Origin: Rhyacophila brunnea
Lineage: Eukaryota; Arthropoda; Insecta; Trichoptera; Rhyacophilidae
DNA length: 64,000 bases
Direction: 5' to 3'
NCBI GenBank assembly: GCA_022495005.1
Contig: JAGYXB010001948.1
Coordinates: forward strand, 62,001 to 126,000
Below are positions 35,016 to 45,110 of the stretch, piece after piece. The position numbers and the translations under genes were made by a program. How positions within the stretch are numbered: the stretch's first letter is position 1; each line of letters starts with the position of its first letter. The notes under the pieces are model-generated. The model did not search any database and was not told the DNA's origin. It saw nothing but the letters and a program-made list of their open reading frames with translations.

Positions 35016-35924
35016 GGATCCAGAGCGTGGACTCAATAGGTGGTACAAAGTACCAATTCTCATAAAAAATATGTTAAGAAACCTCTTCGGAGGCGATCAC
35101 ATTACACGCCAATTAAAGATTAAAAAAAACAATGTAATTTCCTTAGGAATATCATAATTATTATATAAAAAGTTTTTGTGAGTAAATAAATGACAGTACA
35201 ATATACTATCTGCGATTTGATGTGAGTTACTGCTTTTCGTATGAAAAATAAACAATCGATCTTTTTACAAACTGCCTCCGAACATTTTTTTTTGCATAAT
35301 AAAGTCATAACTCACACTGGAATATGCTATCTAAAACAGTTATTGTCAACATAGAACACCCAACTGTAAAAATCGACAGATTTATAAAAAAAATACAATA
35401 TATTTATATGATTTTTTTGAAGCCTGGTTGTTTGTGATTATTTCAAATCTATTTCTACAATACTGTTTCACTACACTGGTATCATTGGGCTTCATGTCCT
35501 GTCGTAATGCTAGAAAGAATATATTATTATCTATTAAACACGAACTATAAATAGTTTTGTTTTGAATATTATGGCGGCTAGATAAAAAAAAAGTTAGAGA
35601 AGCACTCTACCAGAACATGTAGTAATAAAAACACTACACGGCTGGCATAGGTGAAACCATAAATTATATGAGATTGCTTTCTTCAGTACAAACCTTCTAC
35701 AACTTTTATAGGGCGTATTACCTACACATTTACCAATAAAATTAAGTGTTGTTATTATATTTTATATGGAAGTGATGATAATTTATGAACACTGCGGCTG
35801 ACGCCAATGAGTTTTATGGGTGAAATTATGTCAAGTAACAGCATCTAGATTGCGTAACTAAATAAATAAATAAAACAGCCAGGGGAGGATTGTGTAGTTT
35901 GAAAAAATCTTAAAAACATTTTAG
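35016..35924. other. AT-rich interval with no recognised feature
   Basis: No coding relic or bounded repeat recognised. Confidence 0.5.
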
Positions 35925-35998
35925 ATTGAGTTGGATTCGAACATACATATACGCTTGCCAAACGAGGGCTTAACCAATTAACTATCAACCCAGTTATC
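35925..35998 (-). repeat. tRNA-like sequence, probably a SINE head or tRNA pseudogene
   Basis: The minus strand has an A-box-like tagttaattggttaagccc and a B-box-like gttcgaatcc at standard spacing. The anticodon region reads tcgtttggcaagcg. The acceptor stem does not pair, so it is not a working tRNA. Confidence 0.5.
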
Positions 35999-38008
35999 TT
36001 ACAAAAATAACCGAAGATATTTTTATATACTTACTCCATTAGCAGTTCGCTACCGTCTATATATTTAAGTAAGGTATGTAACAATAGTTATTGAATTAAA
36101 TTTAAATAAGGCTACTGCCAATTTTTGTTGTAGCATTTTTTTGACATTATGACCTCATTCAAGACTGCATCGTCATTTACCATAACCCGGAAAACCTCAG
36201 TATCAAAAAACCCTTTGAATTAAGTGAAATTCAAATGCACATCTTTAGCTTGCAAACTAAGGGTTCTAACCCTTAATAAATATTCCTTTATTCAGGACAG
36301 TTAACATGCGAGAGACATAATTTGAATAAAAAAATATAAGCGTTTTACTAAATATATAAGTATATTATATGAGATCTCTCTTGACATATCTCAATTGCTT
36401 ATTAACTGTAATCATTATTTTTAACAGAAATAATATAATGAAAAATTCTCATAAGTATATGCTTTTTAATGATATTAATAGGCAAACATTCATTAATTTA
36501 TAACAAATTTTAAATTATTATTTGCATATAGTTTTCTATTGTTAAAACATTCAAAATATTCAAAACACAAAGCATCCGTTTTCATTAAAACTTTCACTGG
36601 ACGAAACATCATAACAATGTATACTAAAATAACTATCAGAATCTATCTATACCCATCAGCGATATGCAAACTTTTGGAAATCATTATGGTTGATTGCGTT
36701 GAATGTAAGAAGATATTTAATTTAAAAATCTACATAATTTTCAAGATTTTGGCGGTATGTAGAATATTTTTTATTAACGATTTTTCTCAACAATTTGTAC
36801 TTGTATTTATATCCCACATTATTATTGATATAACTTTTGTTGACCTCGGGTATTACTAAGTGTTTTTAATGCCATATCAGTGGGCATTAAGCAAAAAATA
36901 TAATACCAAACATCAACGTATACGTTCAATGTATCCATTTACAGTGAAATTTAATTTGTTAACGGAGATAAAATGAATCTGAGAGGATAATAATTTTATA
37001 GGTAACATAGTTTTTTTCTAAAATAACTATCTAACGGTTGTTGGTTAAAAAAACGGCGTTCGATCTCAAGACAAGAAAAGTTTGCCGATCACTGGTCCAT
37101 ACTAACAAAAATGTAAGGTGATTAAAATGTAATGTTTTCGAAACAAAGTTTTTGTTAATTCTAAAATGTTCGATGTTTTGTAATTGCTGTTGACAGCTGT
37201 TTTGGGATATATCTACAATAACTGAAAATGGGTTTATGGCCTCAAGCAGAACAATATTCTAACATCAATAACTCGAAAATTTAAAAATGAATGGAAACTT
37301 TATTTCAAATGTTTTATAGTAAAAATATTCTATTTAAATCAAAGTTGGCTAAACTAAAAAAAATATTTTGAACAAAATTGTAAATACATAATAATATCTT
37401 AATATATTATTAAGACGCCTCAGAATATTTTGAATACATTTTGAAATTTCATAAAATATAAATGCAGAATGTTTTTGTAGTATGTTCTAAAGTTTTTAAT
37501 AATATTCAACACTTAAAATTTTTAAAACTGGTTATTTAAATAATGGAATAAAAGCAATGATATATTTGTGTATATTAGGCATTATAATTGGGCGATAGAC
37601 TTATTTGGTCTGAATATAATCAATGGGTAAATTACAAAACAGTCTTATAAAGCTGCAAACGACATTTCTACAACTCTAGAATAGGGCTAATTTATATGTT
37701 ATTGAATTTCGACATTGCATCTCATCTAGTTGTACCTGCAGTGAGTCAGGTTACCAAGTCGTAAATAGTAGAGATCAAACATTAAATAACCTGCTAGTTT
37801 ATATTATTAGTTACAAGGATCCCTCTAAATAAAAGAAACATTATTTAAAAAATGTATATATATTTAACATGTAACATGTTATAATTATTTTATATTCAAA
37901 ATCTATTTATGAAGTATACTTATTTAGCCGCGTTTGGAAAATCAGATCAGAGTGTATTTTTGGCGTGGGACATGTAACACATAATTTATTTTTTCACACG
38001 AAAAAGAA
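35999..38008. other. AT-rich interval; one unrecognised 106-codon frame
   Basis: A plus-strand frame at 36539-36859 is Ile/Phe/Lys-rich as expected by chance in AT-rich DNA and shows no known motif. Nothing else recognised. Confidence 0.45.
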
Positions 38009-38080
38009 CGCACTCGATTGGATTCGAACCACCGATTATTCGGTTATCAGCCGAACGCACTACCTTTATGCCACAGTATG
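38009..38080 (-). pseudogene. tRNA-Ile(GAT)-like pseudogene or SINE head
   Basis: 72 nt on the minus strand. A-box-like tggcataaaggtagtgcg, anticodon arm ttcgg-ctgataa-ccgaa with a perfect 5-bp stem and anticodon GAT, and B-box-like ggttcgaatcc. The T stem and acceptor stem have mismatches (about 4 of 7 acceptor pairs), and one expected position is off, so it is unlikely to be charged. Confidence 0.6.
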
Positions 38081-40260
38081 ATACTGCAATCGTGACGATT
38101 ATACACTATAATATTATAGTTTAGAATTGTTCCGTTGCCTAGGTAGCGAATTTATTATTGTCGACCATTTGCAATTCCTAACATAAACAAACTAATAAAC
38201 GTGATAGTGGCAGTTGTTACTTTAAAAATAAAAACAACGATACATAATTATATAATTTAGTAATATAAGTTAAAGTGTATAGAAATAAACCAACGGCGTT
38301 CCAATAAGCGGTCCTTTTTCTTGAGTGTGTAATTTAACAAGATAATTAAGAGCTAGTCGAAGAATCTTGTTTATCACAAGTTTTGTTTTTGGTTTGTTAC
38401 GCCAAAGACGTATAACTTCTAACGCGCGTACATAAGAACACACACACCGACTTTTTTTTATTAAAATTTAAATAGTACAATTTGTATTTTTTTCCTCAAG
38501 CAATAATTATGGGTGAGGACCTACAAAAATATTAGTCACGCTCTAGAAAAGGTTAAGTCTAAGATTAATGTATCTATTTTTTAATGAAATTTAGATGGTA
38601 TATATAAAACGACCATCTACATACTCTACAATCTACATCATTCATCAATGCTGTAAAATTATTGTAGGTACATGAAAATTAAGTACGTGTTTGAAATGAC
38701 ATTTTCTCAATCAAGTAAAATCAGTTTTCGAAATAACAAATAACGGAGACTCGAAGAGAAATTCAACGGCATGATTTTGGCGCCCACCCGGTATGAACAA
38801 GGGTAGAATTGTTCCAAAACCCCCATTGTGAATTCTCGCTCACTGATATATTATTGGTCGTATTTGTGGATAGTTTCAAGATAATTTGTGGAAACAGGTC
38901 CGTATGTTTACTACAAATTCTCTGTACAAATTTAGGTAGTTTTGTTTGAAACAAAAGAGTTGGATCAAAATATTATATCAACACACTAATGGAAATTATT
39001 TTTAATTTTACTAATCAAAATATCACTATTGACCTAAAAAAACAGAATGACAACTATAATGTTTTTATGTTATATTATGATCTAGTGTTTTTCTTTAAAT
39101 TTTTTATTTTACAACAGATAAAATCATTAATTTTATTGTCAGTTTTTTCTAAATTAGAAAAATATAATAATAAGAAGTCGATTATGTAATGAGTATCGTT
39201 TCATCAGCTTAGATCAATCTACTATGTACTGAATTATGAATTTCTCAAGCATATTAAATTAATTTTATCAGTATCAATATGTTCAGTATTTTTAACAGAG
39301 CTCGTATGATTAGTCATGACGTCTAAGTAATTTCGAAAATACAGGAGCGTTCAACTATCAACCATTGATTTTATCAGAAAATATATTGTGTAAAGATTGA
39401 TTACAGTGCGGATAGGTTAGACAATTTAATTTGAGTATTTTTCCGCACATCCATCGACGAAAAAAGATAGCCGAACACTCTTCCATTATAGAAAAGTCCT
39501 AGAGGCCATGATTGAATGCAATTCCTTTACAGTGAAAAACATAATAAACCTTACTCTACTACTGTTACTTGCTGACTTAAATGGAAACAAGGACTGATGC
39601 TGGTATCATTAAAATCAGTTACGATTTAAAATTTATAAAAATACATACTGGTTAAAAATTTGATTTGATGAAAATAATATAGAATTTCGGGTATCAAATA
39701 TTTAAGCCGATTAATAAAATATAGCATTGCCTATTGACGAGCGAGCATAACTATATGCGTTTATGATAACTGATCGCAATTCAAAACATAGTTTTCATTG
39801 ACAACAAGCTATATACGGGGTGACGATAATACGTAGATTTATATTATAATATTCACTTATCGTCATATATACGTCAAAATACAGCGAGAAGTAGGATAGG
39901 AAGAATAATATTATTTAAAGTATTTCTCAGTGTTTTTGAATAAATTACTTGAGTCTTACTCTAAGATCTAAATAATTAACATCATATACCTACACCATGG
40001 ATTTGTAATTATTAACATATTACTCTCTTCAAATTAGTAAAATTAGACTTTAATCCAGTCCAATCCAATTTAGTCGCTTATATTGAATATAATAATATAT
40101 TACTAAAGTGCTTATATATAATGTCTTACTTGAATATATTTTGAAGAAACTTAACAGTGATATTTTAAAATAATGTTATTTATTTATTATTAAATTTATT
40201 TATTTATTAAAAAAAAAACTCATGTTTATCATGCTAATACTATGATGTCATAGTTGTAAT
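38081..40260. other. AT-rich interval with no recognised feature
   Basis: Short frames such as 38763-38954 (minus) show no family resemblance. Confidence 0.45.
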
Positions 40261-40341
40261 GCGACCGAATCGAGCCCCGGTCGTGCAACCAACTTACTCA
40301 TATACCCCCGTGGGGGCGTAGACCCTCTACGCCGCGTAGAG
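40261..40341. repeat. GC-rich cluster of overlapping hairpins
   Basis: In 80 bp there are cgaccg-n-cggtcg (40262-40282), cccccgtggggg (40305-40316), ggcgtaga-ccc-tctacgcc (40315-40333) and ctctacgc-c-gcgtagag (40325-40341). The last three share bases, so only some can form at once. Surrounded by AT-rich DNA. Function unknown; it could be the core of a foldback element. Confidence 0.65.
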
Positions 40342-40893
40342 TAGGATATTTTATTTTGTAAATAATAGTTTGTGTAAATGGGGCGGTGGGTGGGGGAGAG
40401 GGTAATTTTTTATTATGTAATAATATTTACGTATATGCGTAAAGACAACATCATGTATGTGTGTCTTTGTTCATTGGAAATTATTATCATGATGACCAGA
40501 TAAAAAAAATCCACAGTTAAAACTGTTAGTACCTATGTGTATTATTTATTACGTCTATAATAAAAATAACACGAGTACCCGGCCACAATATTGGTCTAAA
40601 TAACGGTGCAATAATTCTTAATTTCACCAAATCGCTTCGGTCTTATTTTTGATAAACCGTCTGTATTTATGAGCTACGTTTAAAGCCCCACAACATGTTT
40701 ATCTACGTATTGTATAAAAACAAACAATTTTATCATGAAGATTTTACCTTTTCCAAAAAATAGTTACCCGTTTTCAATTTATATTTGATAGACGTTCTCT
40801 CGTACTTTTTTTTGATTAAAAAATTGCTGTTTCTAAAAAATATAATAATATTGTTTCATAAAAAATAGAAAAAACCCCGCTTCTTTTTTTATT
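40342..40893. other. AT-rich interval with no recognised feature
   Basis: A G-rich patch (gggcggtgggtgggggagag at 40381) follows the hairpin cluster. No coding frame recognised. Confidence 0.45.
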
Positions 40894-41238
40894 TTAACAG
40901 TCTCTAATAATAAATCTCTTATCTTTCCAATTTGTATTTATGCCACTGAAACTTGGATGGTTATATGCATATGAGAATATCATCTTATAAACGCGGAAAC
41001 AAGTCCGTATTTGTTGTTTTTTCGAGATAGACTGTTCGGTTTTCATGTACTGGATACAACAGTCCTTTGACCATATAAAGTGCAATGAGAACCTAAAATA
41101 AACAGTTGTGGTATTTAGCCGGAAAAGGCGGAAAGAATAAAGAAAAGCTATCTCCATGTAGGCAGACCTAATCAAAATAGACACTGGTTTTCGATTGACG
41201 TAGACTATCGTTAGAAAAATGAAAAAAATATTCCTCAT
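40894..41238 (-). CDS. Unrecognised 114-codon frame, possible second exon
   Basis: Starts MRNIFFIFLTIVYVNRKPV and ends WKDKRFIIRDC-stop. It is unusually long for this AT-rich DNA and contains two cysteine-tyrosine patches (CCIQYM, CFRVYKM). A tract ttttttcatttttctaacgatag ends in AG at 41205-41206, so the part after it (from VYVNRKP) could be the second exon of the secreted-peptide candidate at 41343-41495; the reading phases agree. The CTAAC word is very close to that AG, which weakens the acceptor. No homologous family is recognised. It may simply be a chance frame. Confidence 0.25.
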   Translation of the reverse strand: MRNIFFIFLTIVYVNRKPVSILIRSAYMEIAFLYSFRLFRLNTTTVYFRFSLHFIWSKDCCIQYMKTEQSISKKQQIRTCFRVYKMIFSYAYNHPSFSGINTNWKDKRFIIRDC

Positions 41239-41342
41239 TTTGAGTTTTCTAATTGAAAAAGTTGTATTTATTTCAAAACAAAGGTTAAGATTTTTTTATA
41301 AAATTTACATGATTTCCACTTCTTCTTTATAGTCGCTAATTT

Positions 41343-41495
41343 TCATTGCTGAGAGTCACCAAATCTACCAACTGGAACAGCTCGGTAACCTTTTAAGATT
41401 TTCCACAATTCTTTTCCGTCCTTACGACTGGTGGCATCAAGTAAAGAAATCACGAGGCATGAAATTAAATATAATTTACTGAACATTATTTTCAT
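41343..41495 (-). CDS. Candidate small secreted peptide (50 aa) or signal-peptide exon
   Basis: ATG at 41495 gives MKIMFSKLYLISCLVISLLD, a textbook secretion signal: short basic start, hydrophobic core of about 12 residues, and a likely cleavage near DATS. The remaining mature part is basic: RKDGKELWKILKGYRAVPVG, then RFGDSQQ and a TGA stop. Upstream is a TATA-like aatataataat. It is too short for ordinary gene finders. GT donors at 41368 and 41359 share one phase, so the frame may instead be a first exon spliced to 40894-41204. A neuropeptide, antimicrobial peptide or salivary effector are possible roles. The RFG is not followed by a dibasic site, so an RFamide is not supported. Confidence 0.4.
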   Translation of the reverse strand: MKIMFSKLYLISCLVISLLDATSRKDGKELWKILKGYRAVPVGRFGDSQQ

Positions 41496-42290
41496 TCTAG
41501 CCACTAATCGCGGTCGTATTATTATATTCCCCTTTACAGTAGGTACTTAAAATAAATAAGTAAACTTTCTCAATTTATTCAATATTATAATTGTTAGAAA
41601 ATATATACCTAGAGATAGTAAAATATTATACATAATACTAGTATATAATTATATGACATAACTTTGACTTAACAAAAAATTAAGTACCTTTTTTGTACAT
41701 GAATACGATTTCCCGATATAGATCAGTCAACATCTAGGTAGGGGGTTTTCATTTACTTTTGAAATTCTTTCATGCATATTTTGATAATTTAATAATACTC
41801 CAGCCTTTGACAAATTCCTACGCCGACAAAAAATTATACGAAAAAATAATTTTTTTTTTTGTAGGAAAAGAACATTTTTATTAAAATATGTTTTAATTTA
41901 AAAAAAAAAAAAAACAATTTGAACTGTTTGATTCTTTAGTCCTCGTGTTGTCTTCACACGTTTCTCCCTAATAAAGGTCAACTAATTATTGCTTTGTTTG
42001 ATTTACGTGAGACCTAAATAGCCACCTTGAATTCGGAAAGCCTACAGCATGAATAACAAATAAAGGAGTGTGTACGGTAGACTTCTCGTACACATTTTAT
42101 GGCTTTAATAAAATTCAATATGAAGAGCTTTCTTTATGGAATAAATAGAAATTTGTAAATCCACTCTCCATGAAAATGATAATTATACATTGCATGTGTT
42201 TAATACTCTCACATAGTTTAATAAATAAATTTTATAATGCGCAATTCACGTTAATAACGTTATTTTTAAGAAACATTATGTACATTCTTC
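41496..42290. other. AT-rich interval with no recognised feature
   Basis: Its left edge would hold the promoter of the secreted-peptide candidate (minus strand). Nothing else recognised. Confidence 0.45.
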
Positions 42291-42560
42291 TTGGCTTAAA
42301 TATATTATAGGAAAATAATAATATAACAACAATATACATCATTTTGAAAAATCTTTTTTGAAAAAAAAAACGACACCCAGCAGGAATCGAAACTGCGACT
42401 CTCGGGATTTGCGCCCACGCACATCGACTACAATGATATAGGTATTCTATCTAATTACGACAAATTTTAAGAAGTGTTTTCAATATTATGTATATTCAAT
42501 AAAAAGAATGTTACATTCATAAATCCTGCGAATTATTCGTTGAATAAAAAAACAGTTACA
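42291..42560 (-). repeat. Composite repeat B, most complete copy
   Basis: Holds, in plus-strand order, ttgaaaaatcttttttgaaa, the tRNA-like aggaatcgaaactgcgac to cccacgcacatcg, ctaattacgacaaattttaa, and the tail atgtatattcaataaaaaga, gttacattc, gaattattcgttgaa. The minus strand has an anticodon-like ggg-cgcaaat-ccc stem-loop. It joins the tRNA-like part and tail seen separately at 15.5, 16.9-17.3 and 34.2 kb. Confidence 0.55.
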
Positions 42561-42689
42561 TAACAATAATATAATGTGTACATGTCACAAAAATAAGACA
42601 AAAAAGTTCATTTATACACGAGTTATAATATTTTTTCTGAGCTTTAATCTATGGATATTTAAGTTCACCATCCTAGGAATTGAGTTGAT

Positions 42690-43165
42690 TCGATATAATT
42701 ACAAGATAAAAATAACTTTTTATATACAACGTTTTTAAATTTTCTGTTGAATTATGATGCTCAATATGCTCAAACTTGTACTTGATATGAAGTAAATAAA
42801 AAACAAACAAATATAGAATACTGAAATGTCATTTTGATTTCCATAGTAACGCACATTGTATATATTAATAATTTAGTTGCTAGGACCACCCCTTTAGCAA
42901 CCAATAATAGTCTTTTACTTTTACGGATTTTTCTGAAATAACTTTCCATACAAAACAGAATTAACTGAAAATGAATTCAATTCTGCTTAAAGATGGCCAA
43001 AAGTATTAAAAGAATGCATTGGCATCGTGTTCTGATATAGTCTAAAAGTTTCAAATGTCTAGCTAGTCAGGAATTTAGTTAAAAATCGATTGCAAGATTT
43101 GTACTGGACAAACAACTACCGGACAAACAAGAATACAAGCTAATAAAATGGTTGTAAAAAATATA
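42690..43165 (+). repeat. X-box repeat, copy 1
   Basis: Runs from attacaagataaaaataact through cagtgaa-free AT sequence, gaatactgaaatgtcatttt, an X-box (42837-42850), gttgcta-n-ttagcaac (42876-42901), catacaaaacagaattaact, and a reading frame from ATG 42993. That frame starts MAKSIKRMHWHRVLI, then has a TAG, then SKSFKCLAS, a TAA, and KSIARFVLD. Two stops and a duplication of the acaaacaactaccggac type make it non-functional as protein. Copies 2-4 are at 47383, 49096 and 58520. Confidence 0.8.
42837..42850 (+). promoter_or_regulatory. X-box-like motif, repeat copy 1
   Basis: atttccatagtaac matches every position of the ciliary RFX X-box consensus RYYNYYWWRRNRAC and lies 143 bp before ATG 42993, within the usual promoter distance. 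Function is inferred from the motif alone. Confidence 0.5.
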
Positions 43166-44181
43166 ACATTTTTCGTTTGCTATCCAAACGAATAGCTTTC
43201 ATAACTGATTTTTTTTATCAATTTATAACCTGTCAAATATATGTAGCGTTCACTTAGACTCGAAACAGGTCAAGATACAACTACAATTTTTCATCTTATA
43301 TTATGACATATTATATAAATCATCATCATCGTCAACTATTTCCGATCCACTACTAAACGAAGGCGTCTCCTTTATTTCTCCACTTTTTCAGTCGTTTTTT
43401 ATTGCGAAGTATTTCCTCTAACCTTGATAAGATCGTCAATTCAGCATACTCTTCGAATTTTAGGTATTTTAATAATGCTTGGAATCTACATTATTATGAG
43501 ATTTGTCTAGTCATGATCTGTTCTTTGGGTAATTTTAATAATAATAAACCTAATAATAGTAAACATTTAATACAGAAAAGAAGTTGTATATTATTATTAA
43601 TCATATCCTTACATTATAAAGTAAAACTATTTATAATTAAACACGTTTTATTGCATTAAACAATTAAACAACTAGTCTGTGCCCTCATCAAAACTCTTTG
43701 TTCTAATTTCTAGTATTAGTTAAGCTTGACATGTGTGAAAACTCATAGAAAACCACAACAACTGATACACTAACAAGACCCTTTCACGAGTTTGCTACAA
43801 ACTTCATACGTTTCAGAGATCGCTCAACTTGACGTTTTAAAATAAATTATCAACTACAGTCCAATTATCGTAAGATTCAAAATACGAAAACGGAATGTTT
43901 TTTACTGTATATATATATTGCTTTTTCCCACTTGTATATTAGCGTTCTCATTTTAGCATCAGCATACACTTAATCGTTTTTCTCCTATATTTATCATTTT
44001 TTCAGTGGAAAAATTTTAAACGAAGAATTTTTTAAATTTAATTGTCAACTATGCTTACTGTTGACTCTATTTATGATTGAGAAACTGCATATTTACAGTT
44101 TATTACTCATCAACGAATAAAATGCCAATCATGAGAAAAATGTAATGTAATATTTAATTTTGTCAAAATCACGCTGAAATA
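43166..44181. other. AT-rich interval containing one LINE tail
   Basis: Holds the LINE 3' relic at 43320-43400. The plus-strand frame 43402-43659 has no recognised motif. Nothing else recognised. Confidence 0.45.
43320..43400 (-). pseudogene. LINE 3' end relic
   Basis: tcatcatcatcgtcaactatttccgatccactactaaacgaaggcg-type sequence on the plus strand is the reverse of the common insect LINE ending in which a short QQW-like C-terminus is followed by (gatgat)n. It carries a decayed catcatcatc repeat at its outer end. Only the last about 80 bp remain. Confidence 0.5.
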
Positions 44182-44715
44182 ATAAGGGCCCACATGCCCA
44201 ACGAAGGTCAAAAAATACTACCTTATTCTTAGGTCAATAATTATTATAAAACAATCATTATTTGTAGGATATTTCATTACATTTGAATGGTCAAAGACAT
44301 AGCTTATAATCAGTATCTTTAGAATTATCTTCAAATGTGGCAATCTAATTATTATCAAATTTTAGATCACAGAGATTATAAATATAATTTTTATCGTACA
44401 TATTTCACTATAATAATGTCAACATAAATTTTACTAATGGTTTTATAGATGCGTTTAAAAATTAATAAACCTAAAAAAAATCTAACACCACTGCACATGG
44501 ATGCACTAAAATAAGACTACATTCTAAAAAATACTATGTTATGTAATAAAAATACTTTACGCAGTCAGTCAAGGTTTAAAATCAATATAAAGGATAATAA
44601 GGCTTCAGAATTATATAAATAGATTATCTACAACGCTTAAGGAATGTTCAGGCTAATGGTTTAAAACTACAATGAAATCTCCATTTTTACCTACGTTGAG
44701 CATGTGGGCCGTTAG
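44182..44715. mobile_element. Short relative of the giant palindrome (family T1)
   Basis: Ends gggcccacatgcccaacg (44186) and cgttgagcatgtgggccg (to 44711) are near reverse complements and match the right outer end of the 2356-3757 element. The interior follows that element's right arm from about 3203 onward (accttattcttaggtcaat and later words). It is what remains when the left arm and the centre are lost but both tips are kept. Borders are ATAA and TTAG, probably decayed TTAA. Confidence 0.75.
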
Positions 44716-44934
44716 TCTTATTTAATTTTAATTTTTCAAATACCATACTAAAGATGACACTGTGTCTTAGACAATAGATACAGACAGCATTGTGTTTAAT
44801 TTTGTAAATTCTAACCTTTTTCCATGATTAATTTAATGTACCTACACTAATCTTTTCCCTGAATTTCAAACCGTCTTTTTTATCTGTGTCTATACCTAAT
44901 GTATTATTTATAATATAGTATTTATTATCGTCAT
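44716..44934. other. AT-rich spacer
   Basis: No feature recognised. Confidence 0.5.
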
Positions 44935-45110
44935 TTCAGTCACCCTCGATCCACAACTGAATGAAGTCTTTCTCTTATTGTATCTGATTTCTATTGCTCA
45001 GTTAACGTTTTCTTACGGTGTGATTTATTTAGCAATGATCTGTTTTCCAGGCGACATAGCCATCTCGGCGTCGAGGTCTTGAAGCATGGTAAAAGTTCCA
45101 CTATTTTTAA
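44935..45110 (-). pseudogene. Weak LINE 3' end relic
   Basis: The minus strand gives a KDFIQLWIEGD-like end (family form E-x-F-I-Q-Q-W-I). Just upstream, in another frame, LQDLDAEMAMSPGKQIIAK is protein-like but not assignable. The cgatccacaactgaatgaag word parallels those at 24663 and 43320. Confidence 0.35.

Noticed and set aside
36539..36859. 106-codon plus-strand frame
   Set aside because: Ile/Phe/Lys-rich, as expected by chance in AT-rich DNA; no motif, splice context or repeat support.
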